A stretch of DNA of 64,000 bases from Paenibacillus amylolyticus (GTDB taxonomy: Bacteria > Bacillota > Bacilli > Paenibacillales > Paenibacillaceae), in NCBI RefSeq assembly GCF_003719335.1, contig NZ_RIAS01000001.1:248001-312000 (forward strand), given 5' to 3'. The notes below the pieces were generated by a model. That model did no database searches. It worked only from the letters and a program-made list of their open reading frames with translations, and had not been told where the DNA came from. Made by a program: the position numbers and the translations under genes. Numbering within the stretch: position 1 is the stretch's first letter; each line of letters opens with the position of its first letter. Of the stretch, positions 9,464-18,701 are shown piece after piece.

Positions 9464-9521
9464 AAAAAAAGCTATCCTGCAAAATATCAAAGCCTTCGCT
9501 TTGAATCATTTTGAGGATAGC
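9464..9521 (-). terminator. Long hairpin terminator after the Ca2+ ATPase
   Basis: On the minus strand GCTATCCT and AGGATAGC form the outer stem, AAAAT/ATTTT extends it, and a second perfect 7-bp stem TCAAAGC/GCTTTGA closes on a short loop. A run of seven T follows. It is much longer than the other terminators in this window. Confidence 0.8.
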
Positions 9522-9553
9522 ATATCGAAACGGGATATTAAAAGGTATTGATT

Positions 9554-12412
9554 TTATGCTGAAAACTTTGTACTTTTCGGTACGAAGCGTCCAGAACCGC
9601 CCATGCGGCGGCGATTCCGGCGACCACCCCAGACACTGCCAGCGCCCATAAGGAATGTTGGAATGCCTGCGGCTACGATACAAATGGCCCATTCGCGCAG
9701 ACCGAGAGGTACCGTTTTGAAGATGGGTTGCAACGGCTCTACATACATTACCACCAGCATCAGCACAACCGATGAAATGACAGCCAGAACGAGATATTTA
9801 TTTTGCAACGGATTGCGGTGGAAGATCGAACGGGAACTACGGCAGTCAAACACATGAATCAACTGGGCAAGCACCAATGTAGCAAAAGCGACGGACTGAG
9901 CTTTGATCAGCTGACCAGGATGATCCGGGGCGGCCTGAAGTGTCAACCAGAAGGCACCGAGCGTACATAGTCCGATCAGTACACCGCGGCTAATGATTTT
10001 CCAGCCCAGCCTGCGGGCGAAAATATTTTCCTTTGCGCCGCGAGGTTTGTGCTCCATCAAATCTTTTTCCGCCTGATCCACCCCGAGCGCCATCGCTGGC
10101 AAACCATCGGTTACCAGGTTTACCCATAGAATCTGGATCGGCACGAGCGGCAACGGCAAGCCCATCATCATGGCAAAGAACATCGTTAAAATCTCGCCAA
10201 CATTGGAAGCCAGCAAATAACGGATAAACTTGCGAATGTTCTCATAGATGTTACGCCCTTCTTCAATAGCCGCCACAATGGTGGAGAAATTATCGTCACT
10301 CAAAATGAGAGATGAAGCTTCCTTCGTCACATCGGTTCCCGTGATGCCCATGGCAATCCCGATATCTGCAGCCTTGATCGCAGGTGCATCGTTCACACCA
10401 TCTCCGGTCATCGCGACAACGTGTCCTTTGCGCTGCAACGATTTGACAATACGCAATTTGTGCTCAGGCGAGACTCTGGAAAACACATAGATATCATTGA
10501 CCGTTTTATCCAATTGTTCATCCGTCATACCTGCCAGCTGCTGCCCGCTTAACGATGCTCCCCCGCGCGGGAGGATACCAAGCTGATGAGCGATCGCTTC
10601 CGCCGTTGTTCCATGATCTCCCGTGATCATCACTGTTCGGATGCCCGCTTTGCGGCATGTCGCAATGGCATCACGAACTTCACGGCGAGGCGGATCGATC
10701 ATGCCAGCAAGCCCAACAAATACAAGCTGGCTTTCAGCTGCATGCTCGTCAGCAACATGTTCCTTCGGCTTGACTTCACGGTAGGCCATACCAAGAACTC
10801 GCAGGGCATTACCAGCCATACTTTCGTTGGCAGCCATCACTTTCTGGCGCAGTGTACCGGTGAACGGAACCACTTTGCCTTCCCACAAAATATAACTGCA
10901 ATGCTCAATCAGTACATCAGGTGCCCCTTTGGTATACACCATACGCCCACCTTGATGCTTGATCATAACCGACATCCGCTTTCGCTCGGAGTCGAACGGG
11001 AATTCCTGCTCCCGGTCATACAATTCCTTGAGTCCTGCTGGAGCAAGGCCCATTTTAGAAGCCATGGCTACCAGTGCACCCTCTGTCGGGTCCCCTTTTA
11101 ACTCCCAGAGCACTTGGTTAGCACTAACTTGTTCCTCCTCCTGCTGGCCGTTCTTCCGGCCCTTCTTGCTCTCTTTTTTGGACTCCTTGCTCTTTTTCTT
11201 GCTGGCTGGATCGTTTACAATCGTCTCGACAATACTGGCATTGTTACAAAGTGCACTGATCTGTAGCATTCTTCGTAAGGACTGGTCATTTTTCAACTCA
11301 ATTATTCGATCATTTTCCAACATGTGACCTTCTGGTGCATAACCATCTCCTGTGACCTTAATACTGCGCCCTTCAAGCCACACGTTCGTTACTGTCATTT
11401 TGTTCTGTGTCAGTGTACCTGTCTTATCCGAACAGATCACCGAAGCGCAGCCTAATGTTTCTACGGATGGCAGTTTACGTACGATGGCCTTACGTTTGAT
11501 CATCCGCTGTACACCTAACGCCAGCGCAATCGTAACGATAGCGGGTAATCCTTCCGGTATGGCTGCCACGGCGAGACTGACACCTGCCAGGAACATGCCT
11601 ACTGCGGGTTGTCCATGCAGGATACCTGCGACTACGACCATCACTGTTAATCCCAGTGCAACAAAGATTAAAATTTTGCCTAACTGCTCCAGTCTGTGCT
11701 GTAGGGGGGTCTCCTGCTCCTCCGTATTTTGGATCAGATCAGCGATTTTGCCCATCTCGGTATCCATACCCGTCCGAATGACAACACCTTTGGCTGTCCC
11801 CCTGGTGACCATAGTGCCCATAAAACCGATATTTTTCTGATCTCCTAAAGGAACATCGTCACTGGCAATAGGTCTGCAATGTTTGCTGACAGGCACCGAT
11901 TCCCCGGTGAGTGCCGACTCCTCTACATCGAGGCTATTGGTTTCCAGCCAGCGCACATCAGCAGGAATGCGGTCACCACTTTCCACCATGATAATATCTC
12001 CCGGCACCAATTGCTTGGCCGCAAGGTGTACCTCCTGTCCCGACCTGAGCACTTTGGCGGCAGGAGCCGACAACTGCTTCAGTGCCCGAAGAGAACGTTC
12101 CGCCCGGAACTCCTGCACAAATCCCAAAATAGCATTCAGAACAATAATTGCCACAATCGTTACCGCATCCAGATACTCTCCAAGTAAACCGGATACCAGC
12201 GTCGCTCCCATGAGAACTAACACCATGAAGTCCTTAAACTGATTCAGCAACAGGGTGATCGGGGATATTCGCTGTCCTTCACTCAGTTCATTTGAACCAG
12301 CAATTTTCCGTTTCTCTGCTGCCGCTTCGTCCGTCAACCCTTCCTGCGGGCTCACGCCGAGAGTTTCACGAAGCTCTTCGTCGTTTAGTTGATGCCACTT
12401 GGTATGTTCCAT
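9554..12412 (-). CDS. P-type calcium-translocating ATPase (YloB/PMCA-SERCA family)
   Basis: A P2A-type pump that exports Ca2+ across the membrane using ATP. The 952-residue protein has the N-terminal cation ATPase domain, the metal-site helix [11 protein letters not shown] near residue 284, the phosphorylation motif [11 protein letters not shown] near 329, [17 protein letters not shown] near 674, and a C-terminal group of membrane helices. In B. subtilis the homologue yloB lies beside yloA, as here with divergent rqcH. Odd feature: a very Lys/Ser/Glu-rich insert at about residues 400-425 ([16 protein letters not shown]) in the nucleotide-binding domain. Terminator at 9464-9521. Confidence 0.95.
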   Translation of the reverse strand: MEHTKWHQLNDEELRETLGVSPQEGLTDEAAAEKRKIAGSNELSEGQRISPITLLLNQFKDFMVLVLMGATLVSGLLGEYLDAVTIVAIIVLNAILGFVQEFRAERSLRALKQLSAPAAKVLRSGQEVHLAAKQLVPGDIIMVESGDRIPADVRWLETNSLDVEESALTGESVPVSKHCRPIASDDVPLGDQKNIGFMGTMVTRGTAKGVVIRTGMDTEMGKIADLIQNTEEQETPLQHRLEQLGKILIFVALGLTVMVVVAGILHGQPAVGMFLAGVSLAVAAIPEGLPAIVTIALALGVQRMIKRKAIVRKLPSVETLGCASVICSDKTGTLTQNKMTVTNVWLEGRSIKVTGDGYAPEGHMLENDRIIELKNDQSLRRMLQISALCNNASIVETIVNDPASKKKSKESKKESKKGRKNGQQEEEQVSANQVLWELKGDPTEGALVAMASKMGLAPAGLKELYDREQEFPFDSERKRMSVMIKHQGGRMVYTKGAPDVLIEHCSYILWEGKVVPFTGTLRQKVMAANESMAGNALRVLGMAYREVKPKEHVADEHAAESQLVFVGLAGMIDPPRREVRDAIATCRKAGIRTVMITGDHGTTAEAIAHQLGILPRGGASLSGQQLAGMTDEQLDKTVNDIYVFSRVSPEHKLRIVKSLQRKGHVVAMTGDGVNDAPAIKAADIGIAMGITGTDVTKEASSLILSDDNFSTIVAAIEEGRNIYENIRKFIRYLLASNVGEILTMFFAMMMGLPLPLVPIQILWVNLVTDGLPAMALGVDQAEKDLMEHKPRGAKENIFARRLGWKIISRGVLIGLCTLGAFWLTLQAAPDHPGQLIKAQSVAFATLVLAQLIHVFDCRSSRSIFHRNPLQNKYLVLAVISSVVLMLVVMYVEPLQPIFKTVPLGLREWAICIVAAGIPTFLMGAGSVWGGRRNRRRMGGSGRFVPKSTKFSA

Positions 12413-12759
12413 GCTCCAAAATTCCCTCCCAGTTCTATTTCATCTGCAATGCAAGCTCACATGTTTCACCGGCATGTTGCTAGGGCAGGCTGTACACTAT
12501 GCCGGACAAACTACCTGCTCTATATGTATTCGGACAGGTCCGTGAATAGCACCCGGAAGCTGAATCCTTTCCCTCATGGGCAGAATAAGCTAAAATAAAG
12601 GTCTGCGATGATTACTGCGCAACTCCGTATTTGGAAAAATGCAGTCAGCCATCGTTATAACAAATGTTATTACATATGCTGCGGTTGCCTGTGAACCGTT
12701 ATAGATGAAGCATTCTGCATGAATTCATGGAGATGCTAGATAGAGAGGAAGTGGACAAT
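12413..12759. other. 347-bp divergent intergenic region between the Ca2+ ATPase and rqcH
   Basis: This gap must hold both outward promoters. The only clear local symmetry is ATAACA-AA-TGTTAT at 12657-12670, a 6-bp inverted repeat that could bind a regulator. An ATG frame opens at 12727, but the true rqcH start is at 12760. I could not pick out a convincing sigma-A -35/-10 pair with correct spacing for either gene. Confidence 0.4.
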
Positions 12760-14565
12760 ATGGCACTTGACGGTATTGTGACCCGAGCCATCGTACATGA
12801 GCTGCAAGGCTGTATCGGAGGACGTATTAGCAAAATTCATCAGCCTAACGGCCATGATGTGGTGCTCACCCTGCGCGCTCAGCGCGGCAACAGCAAGTTG
12901 CTTGTCTCGGCAAGTCCGACGTATCCGCGTGTACATTTTACTGAGAAAACATTTTTGAATCCTACAGAAGCTCCTATGTTCTGTATGCTCATGCGCAAGC
13001 ACTGCGAAGGGGCTATCATTGAGAATATCCGTCAGATCGGGATGGAACGGATTATTCATATCGATGTGCGGCAGCGGGACGAGCTTGGTGATGTTTCGGT
13101 CAAACGAATCATTATCGAACTGATGGGACGTCACAGTAATATCATTTTGCTGGACCCTGCGACGGACACTATATTGGACGGTATCCACCATGTTACGCCT
13201 TCCATCAGTAGTTACCGTGTGATCATGCCGGGCTTTTCCTACACTGCACCGCCAGAGCAACATAAAATCAATCCGCTAGAGGTATCCAAAAACGAGTTTG
13301 AGCAGAAGGTTGCTGCTGCAGTAAGTGTAGATGCAAACGAAAATGAAGCTGAATCACAAACAGAACCAATAAAAACGGCTATTGAAACAAAAGCAGACGC
13401 CTCACGCTGGCTGGTCCAGGCATTTAGTGGGATGAGTCCGCTGATTGCAGGTGAAATTGCAACTCGAACCGTTTCCGATTCAGATCATATGGAGGCAGGA
13501 GAACTTTGGACTGCTTTTGAGTCAGTCATCGAATCTGTAAAAGAACACCAGTACACCCCTGTAACAGGGCTGAACGCCAAAGGCAAAATGATCTTTTCTG
13601 CTGTTCGACTGCAGAGCATTCAGGATCAGGAAAAGACGTACGATACAATGAGCAAATGTATGGAGGATTACTACGGGGACAAGGCCGAGCGGGATACAGT
13701 TAAACAAAGAGTAAGCGATCTGCTTCGGTTCCTGCAGAATGAGCGCAGCAAAAACATTAAAAAGCTCGATAACCTCAATAAAGACTTGCTTGAAGCCGAC
13801 GATGCGGACAAATACAGACTTTGGGGCGAGCTGTTATTCGCATCCCTGCACTTGGTCAACAAAGGTGATAAGAGTGTAGAGTTGGTTAACTTTTACGATG
13901 AAGATCAGAGCAACATTACGATTCAGCTTGATCCACTGCTTACACCATCGGATAATGCACAGCGTTACTTCAAGCGTTATAACAAATACAAAAACAGTCT
14001 GGCTGTCATTCACGAGCAACTTGGCAAGACGAAGGATGAAATTGCCTATCTGGATAATCTGCTGCAGCAGTTGTCCATCGCCTCCATGAACGATATCGAA
14101 GAAATTCGAGACGAACTTGTACAGCAAGGTTATCTGCGTGATCGCAACAAAAAAGGCAAGAAAAAGAAAAAAAATGATCGTCCAACTGTGCATCGGTTCA
14201 CTTCATCAGAGGGGATTGACATTTTGGTCGGCAAAAACAATCTACAGAACGAGTATGTGACCAATCGTCTGGCATCAGCGAATGACACTTGGCTGCATAC
14301 CAAGGACATTCCAGGTTCCCATGTCGTTATTCGCAGCACTGATTTTGGTGAAGCTACACTGGAGGAAGCCGCACAGCTTGCAGCCTACTTCAGCCAAGCG
14401 AAGGAATCAAGCAGCGTGCCTGTGGATTACACGTATATTCGTCACGTTCGCAAACCAAGTGGTGCGAAGCCTGGCTTTGTCATATACGACCATCAGAAAA
14501 CTCTGTTTGTAACACCAAATGATGAATTAATTAAAAGCTTACCGTCCACGATAAAAAATGGATAA
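12760..14565 (+). CDS. rqcH: Rqc2-like protein RqcH (NFACT family, FbpA/YloA)
   Basis: RqcH binds stalled 50S subunits carrying peptidyl-tRNA and adds C-terminal alanine tails so the nascent chain is degraded. The protein has an NFACT-N domain from MALDGIVTRA, a DVRQRDE segment near residue 101 in the region of the functional D-x-R motif, a helical coiled-coil middle, a Lys-rich stretch KKGKKKKKND near 465, and the C-terminal NFACT-R domain with NDTWLHTKDIPGSHVVIR. I set the start at 12760 because GAGGAAGTGG precedes it and the family starts MALDG; this gives 601 residues. A large hairpin follows the stop. Confidence 0.95.
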   Translation: MALDGIVTRAIVHELQGCIGGRISKIHQPNGHDVVLTLRAQRGNSKLLVSASPTYPRVHFTEKTFLNPTEAPMFCMLMRKHCEGAIIENIRQIGMERIIHIDVRQRDELGDVSVKRIIIELMGRHSNIILLDPATDTILDGIHHVTPSISSYRVIMPGFSYTAPPEQHKINPLEVSKNEFEQKVAAAVSVDANENEAESQTEPIKTAIETKADASRWLVQAFSGMSPLIAGEIATRTVSDSDHMEAGELWTAFESVIESVKEHQYTPVTGLNAKGKMIFSAVRLQSIQDQEKTYDTMSKCMEDYYGDKAERDTVKQRVSDLLRFLQNERSKNIKKLDNLNKDLLEADDADKYRLWGELLFASLHLVNKGDKSVELVNFYDEDQSNITIQLDPLLTPSDNAQRYFKRYNKYKNSLAVIHEQLGKTKDEIAYLDNLLQQLSIASMNDIEEIRDELVQQGYLRDRNKKGKKKKKNDRPTVHRFTSSEGIDILVGKNNLQNEYVTNRLASANDTWLHTKDIPGSHVVIRSTDFGEATLEEAAQLAAYFSQAKESSSVPVDYTYIRHVRKPSGAKPGFVIYDHQKTLFVTPNDELIKSLPSTIKNG

Positions 14566-14594
14566 GCCACGTAGTTCATCGAATGAGATGTAAC

Positions 14595-14646
14595 GATAAC
14601 CTGAAAATCCCCTGCCAGCAAGGCTGAGGGGATTTTTCAGGTTATC
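14595..14646 (+). terminator. Terminator after rqcH
   Basis: A long inverted repeat: GATAACCTGAAAATCCCCT pairs with AGGGGATTTTTCAGGTTATC apart from one extra T. The inner part (CCCCTGCCAGC / AGGCTGAGGGG followed by ATTTTT) is a normal terminator hairpin. Confidence 0.8.
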
Positions 14647-14695
14647 ATATATGTTTAGAAAAGCACTACATGTCACTCAATTTATTAATTCCTGA

Positions 14696-14724
14696 TTGTA
14701 TATTTATTCATCAAAATGTATACT
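14696..14724 (+). promoter_or_regulatory. Sigma-A-type promoter of the GNAT gene
   Basis: TTGTAT, a 17-base spacer and TATACT lie about 45 bases before the GNAT start codon. Four of six -35 bases and five of six -10 bases match consensus. Confidence 0.6.
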
Positions 14725-14769
14725 AATACCTTATTGATTCAATGAATACATAAATAAAGGATGTGTATT

Positions 14770-15219
14770 ATGCCGATTCATATTAGAGAAACTCGCTCAG
14801 ATGATCTGAAACCACTGACAGCATTGATGCATGACTATGTCGTAGGTTTCTACAATAATCCGTGGCCCGGTGACCAAGCAATCCAACTTTTGATTAACAA
14901 CTTGCTGGAGCAGCAGATCGGCGCTCAATTTGTAGCAGAAAAGGACGGAAAGTTGATCGGATTCGCCACTTTGTTCTTCACCTACAGTACGATGAAAGCA
15001 GAACGTGTAACGATTATGAACGACCTTTTTGTCACGGAAGCATTCAGAGAAGGAGAAACCGAATCCCATTTATTCGCACGCTGTCAGCAATATACGCATG
15101 AACATGGATGTGCGTATATGTCATGGATTACAGCCGTGACTAACGAGCGTGCGCAACAATTATTTGATCGGCTTGGAGCTAAACGTGGCAATTGGGTTAA
15201 CTATTCAATTCAAGGATAA
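14770..15219 (+). CDS. GNAT-family N-acetyltransferase
   Basis: A 149-residue single-domain acetyltransferase that would move an acetyl group from acetyl-CoA to an unknown amine. Beta-strand and acetyl-CoA features are seen in GKLIGFATLFFTY and MNDLFVTEAFREGETESHLF, the latter where the usual R/Q-x-x-G-x-G/A loop is degenerate. The last part (MSWITAVTNERAQQLFDRLG) is the typical C-terminal helix. I chose the ATG at 14770, which has AAAGGATG eight bases upstream, rather than an in-frame ATG at 14761. It is convergent with the PHP gene with only 16 bases between stops. The substrate cannot be told. Confidence 0.85.
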   Translation: MPIHIRETRSDDLKPLTALMHDYVVGFYNNPWPGDQAIQLLINNLLEQQIGAQFVAEKDGKLIGFATLFFTYSTMKAERVTIMNDLFVTEAFREGETESHLFARCQQYTHEHGCAYMSWITAVTNERAQQLFDRLGAKRGNWVNYSIQG

Positions 15220-15235
15220 ACACCTACTAATGATG

Positions 15236-16099
15236 TTACCTCTTGCTGTGTGCAGCCGCCCGCAGTTTTTCGAGCACATCAAAAGGTACCGTCTTGCTAC
15301 CCAGATCTCCATGAAAAACAACACCTTGTCGTTCGCCATGGTAATCTGAACCACCTGTCACAATGAGATCATATTCCCTGGCCATCTCAGCATATCTGCA
15401 TTCCTCTTCCGGTCCATGGTCTGAATGAAATACCTCTATGCCATCCGGAAGGGATGCTGCGATAATTCGGCGTACTAATTCATCATCATTATAAAGACCT
15501 GGATGTGCAATTACCGCAGCACCTCCCGCTGCTCTAATCCACTTGCAGGCATCCTCGGGGGTAACTCGGGGGACGGATACGAATCCAGGCTTGCCTTCAG
15601 CAAGATATTGATCAAATGCATCTCGCATGTCGGTAGCGTATCCCTTTTTCACCAGTACATCAGCCATATGAGGTCTACCAATACTTTCATCCGGCTCTAA
15701 TGCCCGCCCCAGTCCATCCAATACTTCTTGCCAGGTTATATCCACGCCAAGTTGCTGGAGCTTGCCAATAATCAGATGATTGCGTTCCTCCCGCGCTTCT
15801 CTCAATCCCCGCAACCGTTGCAGAAATAACTCATCCTCCGTGTTCACGTAATAACCGAGCACATGAATATCTTTACCACCCGCCCGCGTGCTGATCTCAA
15901 CTCCAGCTATAACATCAATATCGTACTCTTTTCCTGCTCGCTGCGCTTCGGCTACACCAGCTACCGTATCATGATCCGTTAAGGCTACTGCAGTCAGTCC
16001 TCTCTTTTTTGCAAGCTTCACGTTATCAGCCGGTGGTTGCATCCCATCTGAAGCCTGACTATGCGTATGAAGATCACAGCGTCCTTGATGATGATTCAT
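15236..16099 (-). CDS. PHP-domain phosphoesterase (RNase AM / YciV-TrpH type)
   Basis: PHP proteins of this family hydrolyse 3',5'-nucleoside bisphosphates or trim short RNAs from the 5' end using three metal ions. The 287-residue protein keeps the four PHP motifs: DLHTHSQASDG near residue 9, LTDHDTVAG near 42, the central region AAVIAHPGLYND with a His, and GGSDYHGE near the C-terminus. The helical insert between motifs II and III holds the cap domain. GGAAGGG precedes the start. It lies 44 bases after the LysR gene on the same strand and may be co-transcribed with it. Confidence 0.9.
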   Translation of the reverse strand: MNHHQGRCDLHTHSQASDGMQPPADNVKLAKKRGLTAVALTDHDTVAGVAEAQRAGKEYDIDVIAGVEISTRAGGKDIHVLGYYVNTEDELFLQRLRGLREAREERNHLIIGKLQQLGVDITWQEVLDGLGRALEPDESIGRPHMADVLVKKGYATDMRDAFDQYLAEGKPGFVSVPRVTPEDACKWIRAAGGAAVIAHPGLYNDDELVRRIIAASLPDGIEVFHSDHGPEEECRYAEMAREYDLIVTGGSDYHGERQGVVFHGDLGSKTVPFDVLEKLRAAAHSKR

Positions 16100-16143
16100 T
16101 GGCTACCCTTCCTCTCCGATTGATGTTTTACAGCGCCTGATCC

Positions 16144-17055
16144 TTAAGGCTGTTCTCCCTGCTCGTGCTCCTGTTGACGCAAATACCCCAAAAAGGCAAC
16201 AGCCGACAAGGGCAACAAAGACGACTTAAGGTGAATGGCATAAAACTGCCGTTTGAATTCAAGCCCGCGAATATCCACAATATGTACAAGCCCCAGTGCC
16301 AGCTCATGCTGCACGGACGAAGGAGACAACATCGTAATACCCACGCCAGCCTCTACAGCCGATTTGACCGCACCTGTACTCCCAAGCTCCATGACCACAT
16401 TCATGTCACTCGGATCTATTTTTTTCTTTTGCAGTTGACCTTCCATCACCTGGCGAGTACCTGAACCTTCCTCACGCAGCACGAAGGGGTAGTTCATAAC
16501 CTCTTCCAGGTTGACTTTCCCGCGTCCTGCCAGATCATGCCCTGCTGGTACAATGAGTTTCAGTTCGTCCTGCATCACAGGTTCGACGATCATATCCGGG
16601 TGATTTACCGGTGCTTCAATTAATCCAAAATTCAACTGGTGCTTCAAAATTTCATCCATGATCTGGGTGGTATTCATCACTTTCATCACAATCGAGATAT
16701 CGGGATACTGCTTTGCAAAAGGCCCAAGCATACGTGGCAACACATATTCACCAATGGTCAGGCTTGCTCCAAGTTGCAATCTTCCCTGCAATTTCTGCGT
16801 AAAAGCAGACATAGCTTCATCTGTCTGACGAACCAGTTCTACACTTCGCTTGGCGTGAGGCAGTAACGTCCTTCCTGCCTCCGACAATTCTATTTTTTTG
16901 GTAGAACGAAGCAGCAGTTTAGTTCCAAAATAGTCCTCGAGCGATTGGATCTGCATCGTCACGGCCGGTTGTGTCATATGTAACGCCTGAGCAGCTGCGG
17001 AAAAACTCCCCTTTTCCGCTACCGTATAAAAAATGTGCAACTGATGAAAATTCAT
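16144..17055 (-). CDS. LysR-family transcriptional regulator (CysL/YeiE-like)
   Basis: A 303-residue LysR regulator. The N-terminal winged helix-turn-helix reads MNFHQLHIFYTVAEKGSFSA through AAQALHMTQPAVTMQIQSLE, and the periplasmic-binding-like effector domain spans about residues 90-295, with LQLGASLTIGEYVLPRMLG at its start. That sequence resembles the CysL/YeiE/CbbR branch of LysR proteins, which often sense sulfur or carbon metabolites; this is family-level inference only. A GAGGGG Shine-Dalgarno is present. The downstream PHP gene is a possible co-transcribed partner. The target genes are not visible. Confidence 0.9.
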   Translation of the reverse strand: MNFHQLHIFYTVAEKGSFSAAAQALHMTQPAVTMQIQSLEDYFGTKLLLRSTKKIELSEAGRTLLPHAKRSVELVRQTDEAMSAFTQKLQGRLQLGASLTIGEYVLPRMLGPFAKQYPDISIVMKVMNTTQIMDEILKHQLNFGLIEAPVNHPDMIVEPVMQDELKLIVPAGHDLAGRGKVNLEEVMNYPFVLREEGSGTRQVMEGQLQKKKIDPSDMNVVMELGSTGAVKSAVEAGVGITMLSPSSVQHELALGLVHIVDIRGLEFKRQFYAIHLKSSLLPLSAVAFLGYLRQQEHEQGEQP

Positions 17056-17112
17056 ATCTTCGCCCCTCTTCTATTACACTTACTATATTGTATCCGATTT
17101 CCAGTCTTGCAA

Positions 17113-17142
17113 CAAAAAAAAGCATGCAGCTTGTCTGCATGC
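17113..17142 (-). terminator. Terminator after the 145-residue hypothetical gene
   Basis: On the minus strand GCATGCAG, a 5-base loop and CTGCATGC form a perfect 8-bp stem followed by eight T. Confidence 0.88.
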
Positions 17143-17209
17143 GTTAGTACAAATCATTCTTCACATCTCATCCATAAATTTTTATGATTGCAATTTCAAA
17201 TCTGTTTCA

Positions 17210-17647
17210 TCATCTATGCTTCCGGCTATTTTTGACCAGCGTCATTCTTCTGGAATGCCTCAGCCAAGAATAATATGACTTCAGATCTCTCAGTTCAATC
17301 GTCTCCGACATACGTCCCAAAAACGTCACTACAATCATTTTGTGCAGCGGATTGCCTGTAATGTCATATTCTCCTTCAAGCTCGGAAAACTCAGCAACCA
17401 CCACCAGATCATCGTCAATCAGGTAAACATCCTGCTCATTGCGGTAATATGGTGTTACCCTGTCCTGCTTCAGACACTCCCATAACCAAGCCGCAATATG
17501 GTCATCATCACTACGTGCAGGCTCAATACGGTCTGCATACCGCATCTTTGCATGATGGGTAATGACGATGTCAGCTACTTTCTTGTCTCCGAGAGCCACA
17601 AAAAACGGCTCGTAGGTGCTCCAACGTTGCATCACCTTATCACGCAT
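17210..17647 (-). CDS. Conserved hypothetical protein, 145 residues
   Basis: I do not recognise a named family. The protein begins MRDKVMQRWSTYEPFFVALG, has a segment VITHHAKMRYADRIEP that looks like a short toxin/RNA-binding-like fold, an acidic strand pair (VYLIDDDLVVVAEFSELEGEYD) and a basic C-terminus (RHSRRMTLVKNSRKHR). No signal peptide or membrane helix. The ATG ending at 17647 has GGAGAG eight bases upstream; a GTG three codons earlier is less well placed. It has its own terminator at 17113-17142 and lies upstream of nothing obviously related, with ylbG as its upstream neighbour. Confidence 0.7.
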   Translation of the reverse strand: MRDKVMQRWSTYEPFFVALGDKKVADIVITHHAKMRYADRIEPARSDDDHIAAWLWECLKQDRVTPYYRNEQDVYLIDDDLVVVAEFSELEGEYDITGNPLHKMIVVTFLGRMSETIELRDLKSYYSWLRHSRRMTLVKNSRKHR

Positions 17648-17771
17648 GGGAATCACTCTCCACCAGATAGGACTTTCTATCTATTTATTACCCAATATAT
17701 TACAACATTAGTCCCGTAACAACAAGGCGTAAGTTTAACTTTTTTCGCAAAAGGCCATTTATTCTTATTTT

Positions 17772-17794
17772 AGAAAAGAGCGACCCCGCGGGTC
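17772..17794 (-). terminator. Probable terminator after ylbG
   Basis: On the minus strand GACCC, CGC and GGGTC form a short GC-rich stem followed by GCTCTTTTCT. The T run is short, so this is a weaker case. Confidence 0.6.
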
Positions 17795-17810
17795 CCTCCT
17801 ATGTTCCCTG

Positions 17811-18077
17811 CTATATTCCGTAAAAACTTGTTTTGTCCGCTGTTTTGCTAGCATACTCGGTTTTAATTTCGTTTCGATAGGAGCGCTCGATTTTGCGTAC
17901 ATAGGAAAGCCGCTTTACGTTTTTCATCGTATCGTCAGCCCGTTCTGCATTAACATACATAACAACATAATGCATACGGCGGGAGATATAATGCACGGTA
18001 CCATATTTTTCGAGATTGCGGGCCGCTTTCAAATCACTGACCCAAATAATAAATCCTGTTCTTTCCGCAAACACCAT
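17811..18077 (-). CDS. ylbG: YlbG-family protein (DUF2129)
   Basis: A small cytosolic protein of unknown biochemical role, found in Bacillales beside ylbF. The 88-residue sequence has the family features ERTGFIIWVSDLKAARNLEK, YGTVHYISRRMHYVVMYV and VRKIERSYRNEIKTEY. Its upstream neighbour is ylbF, as in B. subtilis, but the expected downstream genes rsmD and coaD are absent here. The start has AAGGG upstream. Confidence 0.92.
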   Translation of the reverse strand: MVFAERTGFIIWVSDLKAARNLEKYGTVHYISRRMHYVVMYVNAERADDTMKNVKRLSYVRKIERSYRNEIKTEYASKTADKTSFYGI

Positions 18078-18101
18078 CGTTCCCCGCCCTTCTATAAATG
18101 G

Positions 18102-18127
18102 AGACCGGCCCTCGAAAGGCCCGGTCT
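18102..18127 (-). terminator. Possible attenuator or weak terminator between ylbF and ylbG
   Basis: AGACCGG and CCGGTCT pair with an inner CC/GG extension and one bulged C. No good T run follows on the minus strand (CATTTATAG), so this may be an mRNA stem that tunes ylbG expression. Confidence 0.4.
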
Positions 18128-18167
18128 GTTCAACGTCTAAAATACTATGATGTAAATGTCTTCGGGT

Positions 18168-18605
18168 TTAACTGCACCCACATTTGCCGCCGCTGCCACA
18201 GCCGCCTTTAGGATTCGGGTCGTTACTTGGCACCTTAATGGTGGTCGATACAGCAAAAGCAATGGTCTCGGACATTTGGAACAACATCTCATCCAATGCT
18301 TGCTCAGCCTGCTTGAAACGAATCACGGCTTCAAAGGATTCCAGTTCTTTCTCCAGCGCTTTCACCTGATCCTTCGCTGCGTGGTAGTCTGGATGAAAGT
18401 GACCAAAGCGCTGTGTTTCTTCGAAAAGCTCTTTCTTGGCATTTAATCTCCGGATACCCTCTTGAATCTCAGAACTTGTTTCGACTTGCTGCTTCCAATA
18501 TAAATAATCCGATACTTCGGCAGATTGGTTAATCATGTCGCCCAGTTCATATGCGCCCGTTAACACTTGGGCCATATCGACCGTGTTTATTTCCGCTACG
18601 CTCAT
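18168..18605 (-). CDS. ylbF: YlbF/RicF-family regulator with Cys-rich tail
   Basis: YlbF (RicF) forms the Y complex with YmcA and YaaT, which carries iron-sulfur clusters and helps RNase Y mature mRNAs, affecting competence, sporulation and biofilm. The 145-residue protein is largely helical (a long helix of ELESFEAVIRFKQAEQALDE type) and ends in GGCGSGGKCGCS, placing Cys at 136, 142 and 144 as likely cluster ligands. A promoter candidate lies upstream (18657-18685). The partner genes ricA and ricT are not in this window. Confidence 0.93.
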   Translation of the reverse strand: MSVAEINTVDMAQVLTGAYELGDMINQSAEVSDYLYWKQQVETSSEIQEGIRRLNAKKELFEETQRFGHFHPDYHAAKDQVKALEKELESFEAVIRFKQAEQALDEMLFQMSETIAFAVSTTIKVPSNDPNPKGGCGSGGKCGCS

Positions 18606-18656
18606 GAATTATTCATCCTATCTATATATAAAGTTCTACTTAACGTAGACTACTTC

Positions 18657-18685
18657 ATCATAGCATATCCAAGAAAGGTTAAGAA
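18657..18685 (-). promoter_or_regulatory. Candidate sigma-A promoter of ylbF
   Basis: On the minus strand TTCTTA, a 17-base spacer and TATGAT, with an extended TGC just before the -10. The -35 is weak. Confidence 0.45.
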
Positions 18686-18701
18686 GAGTTTTTCCTCTAC
18701 A

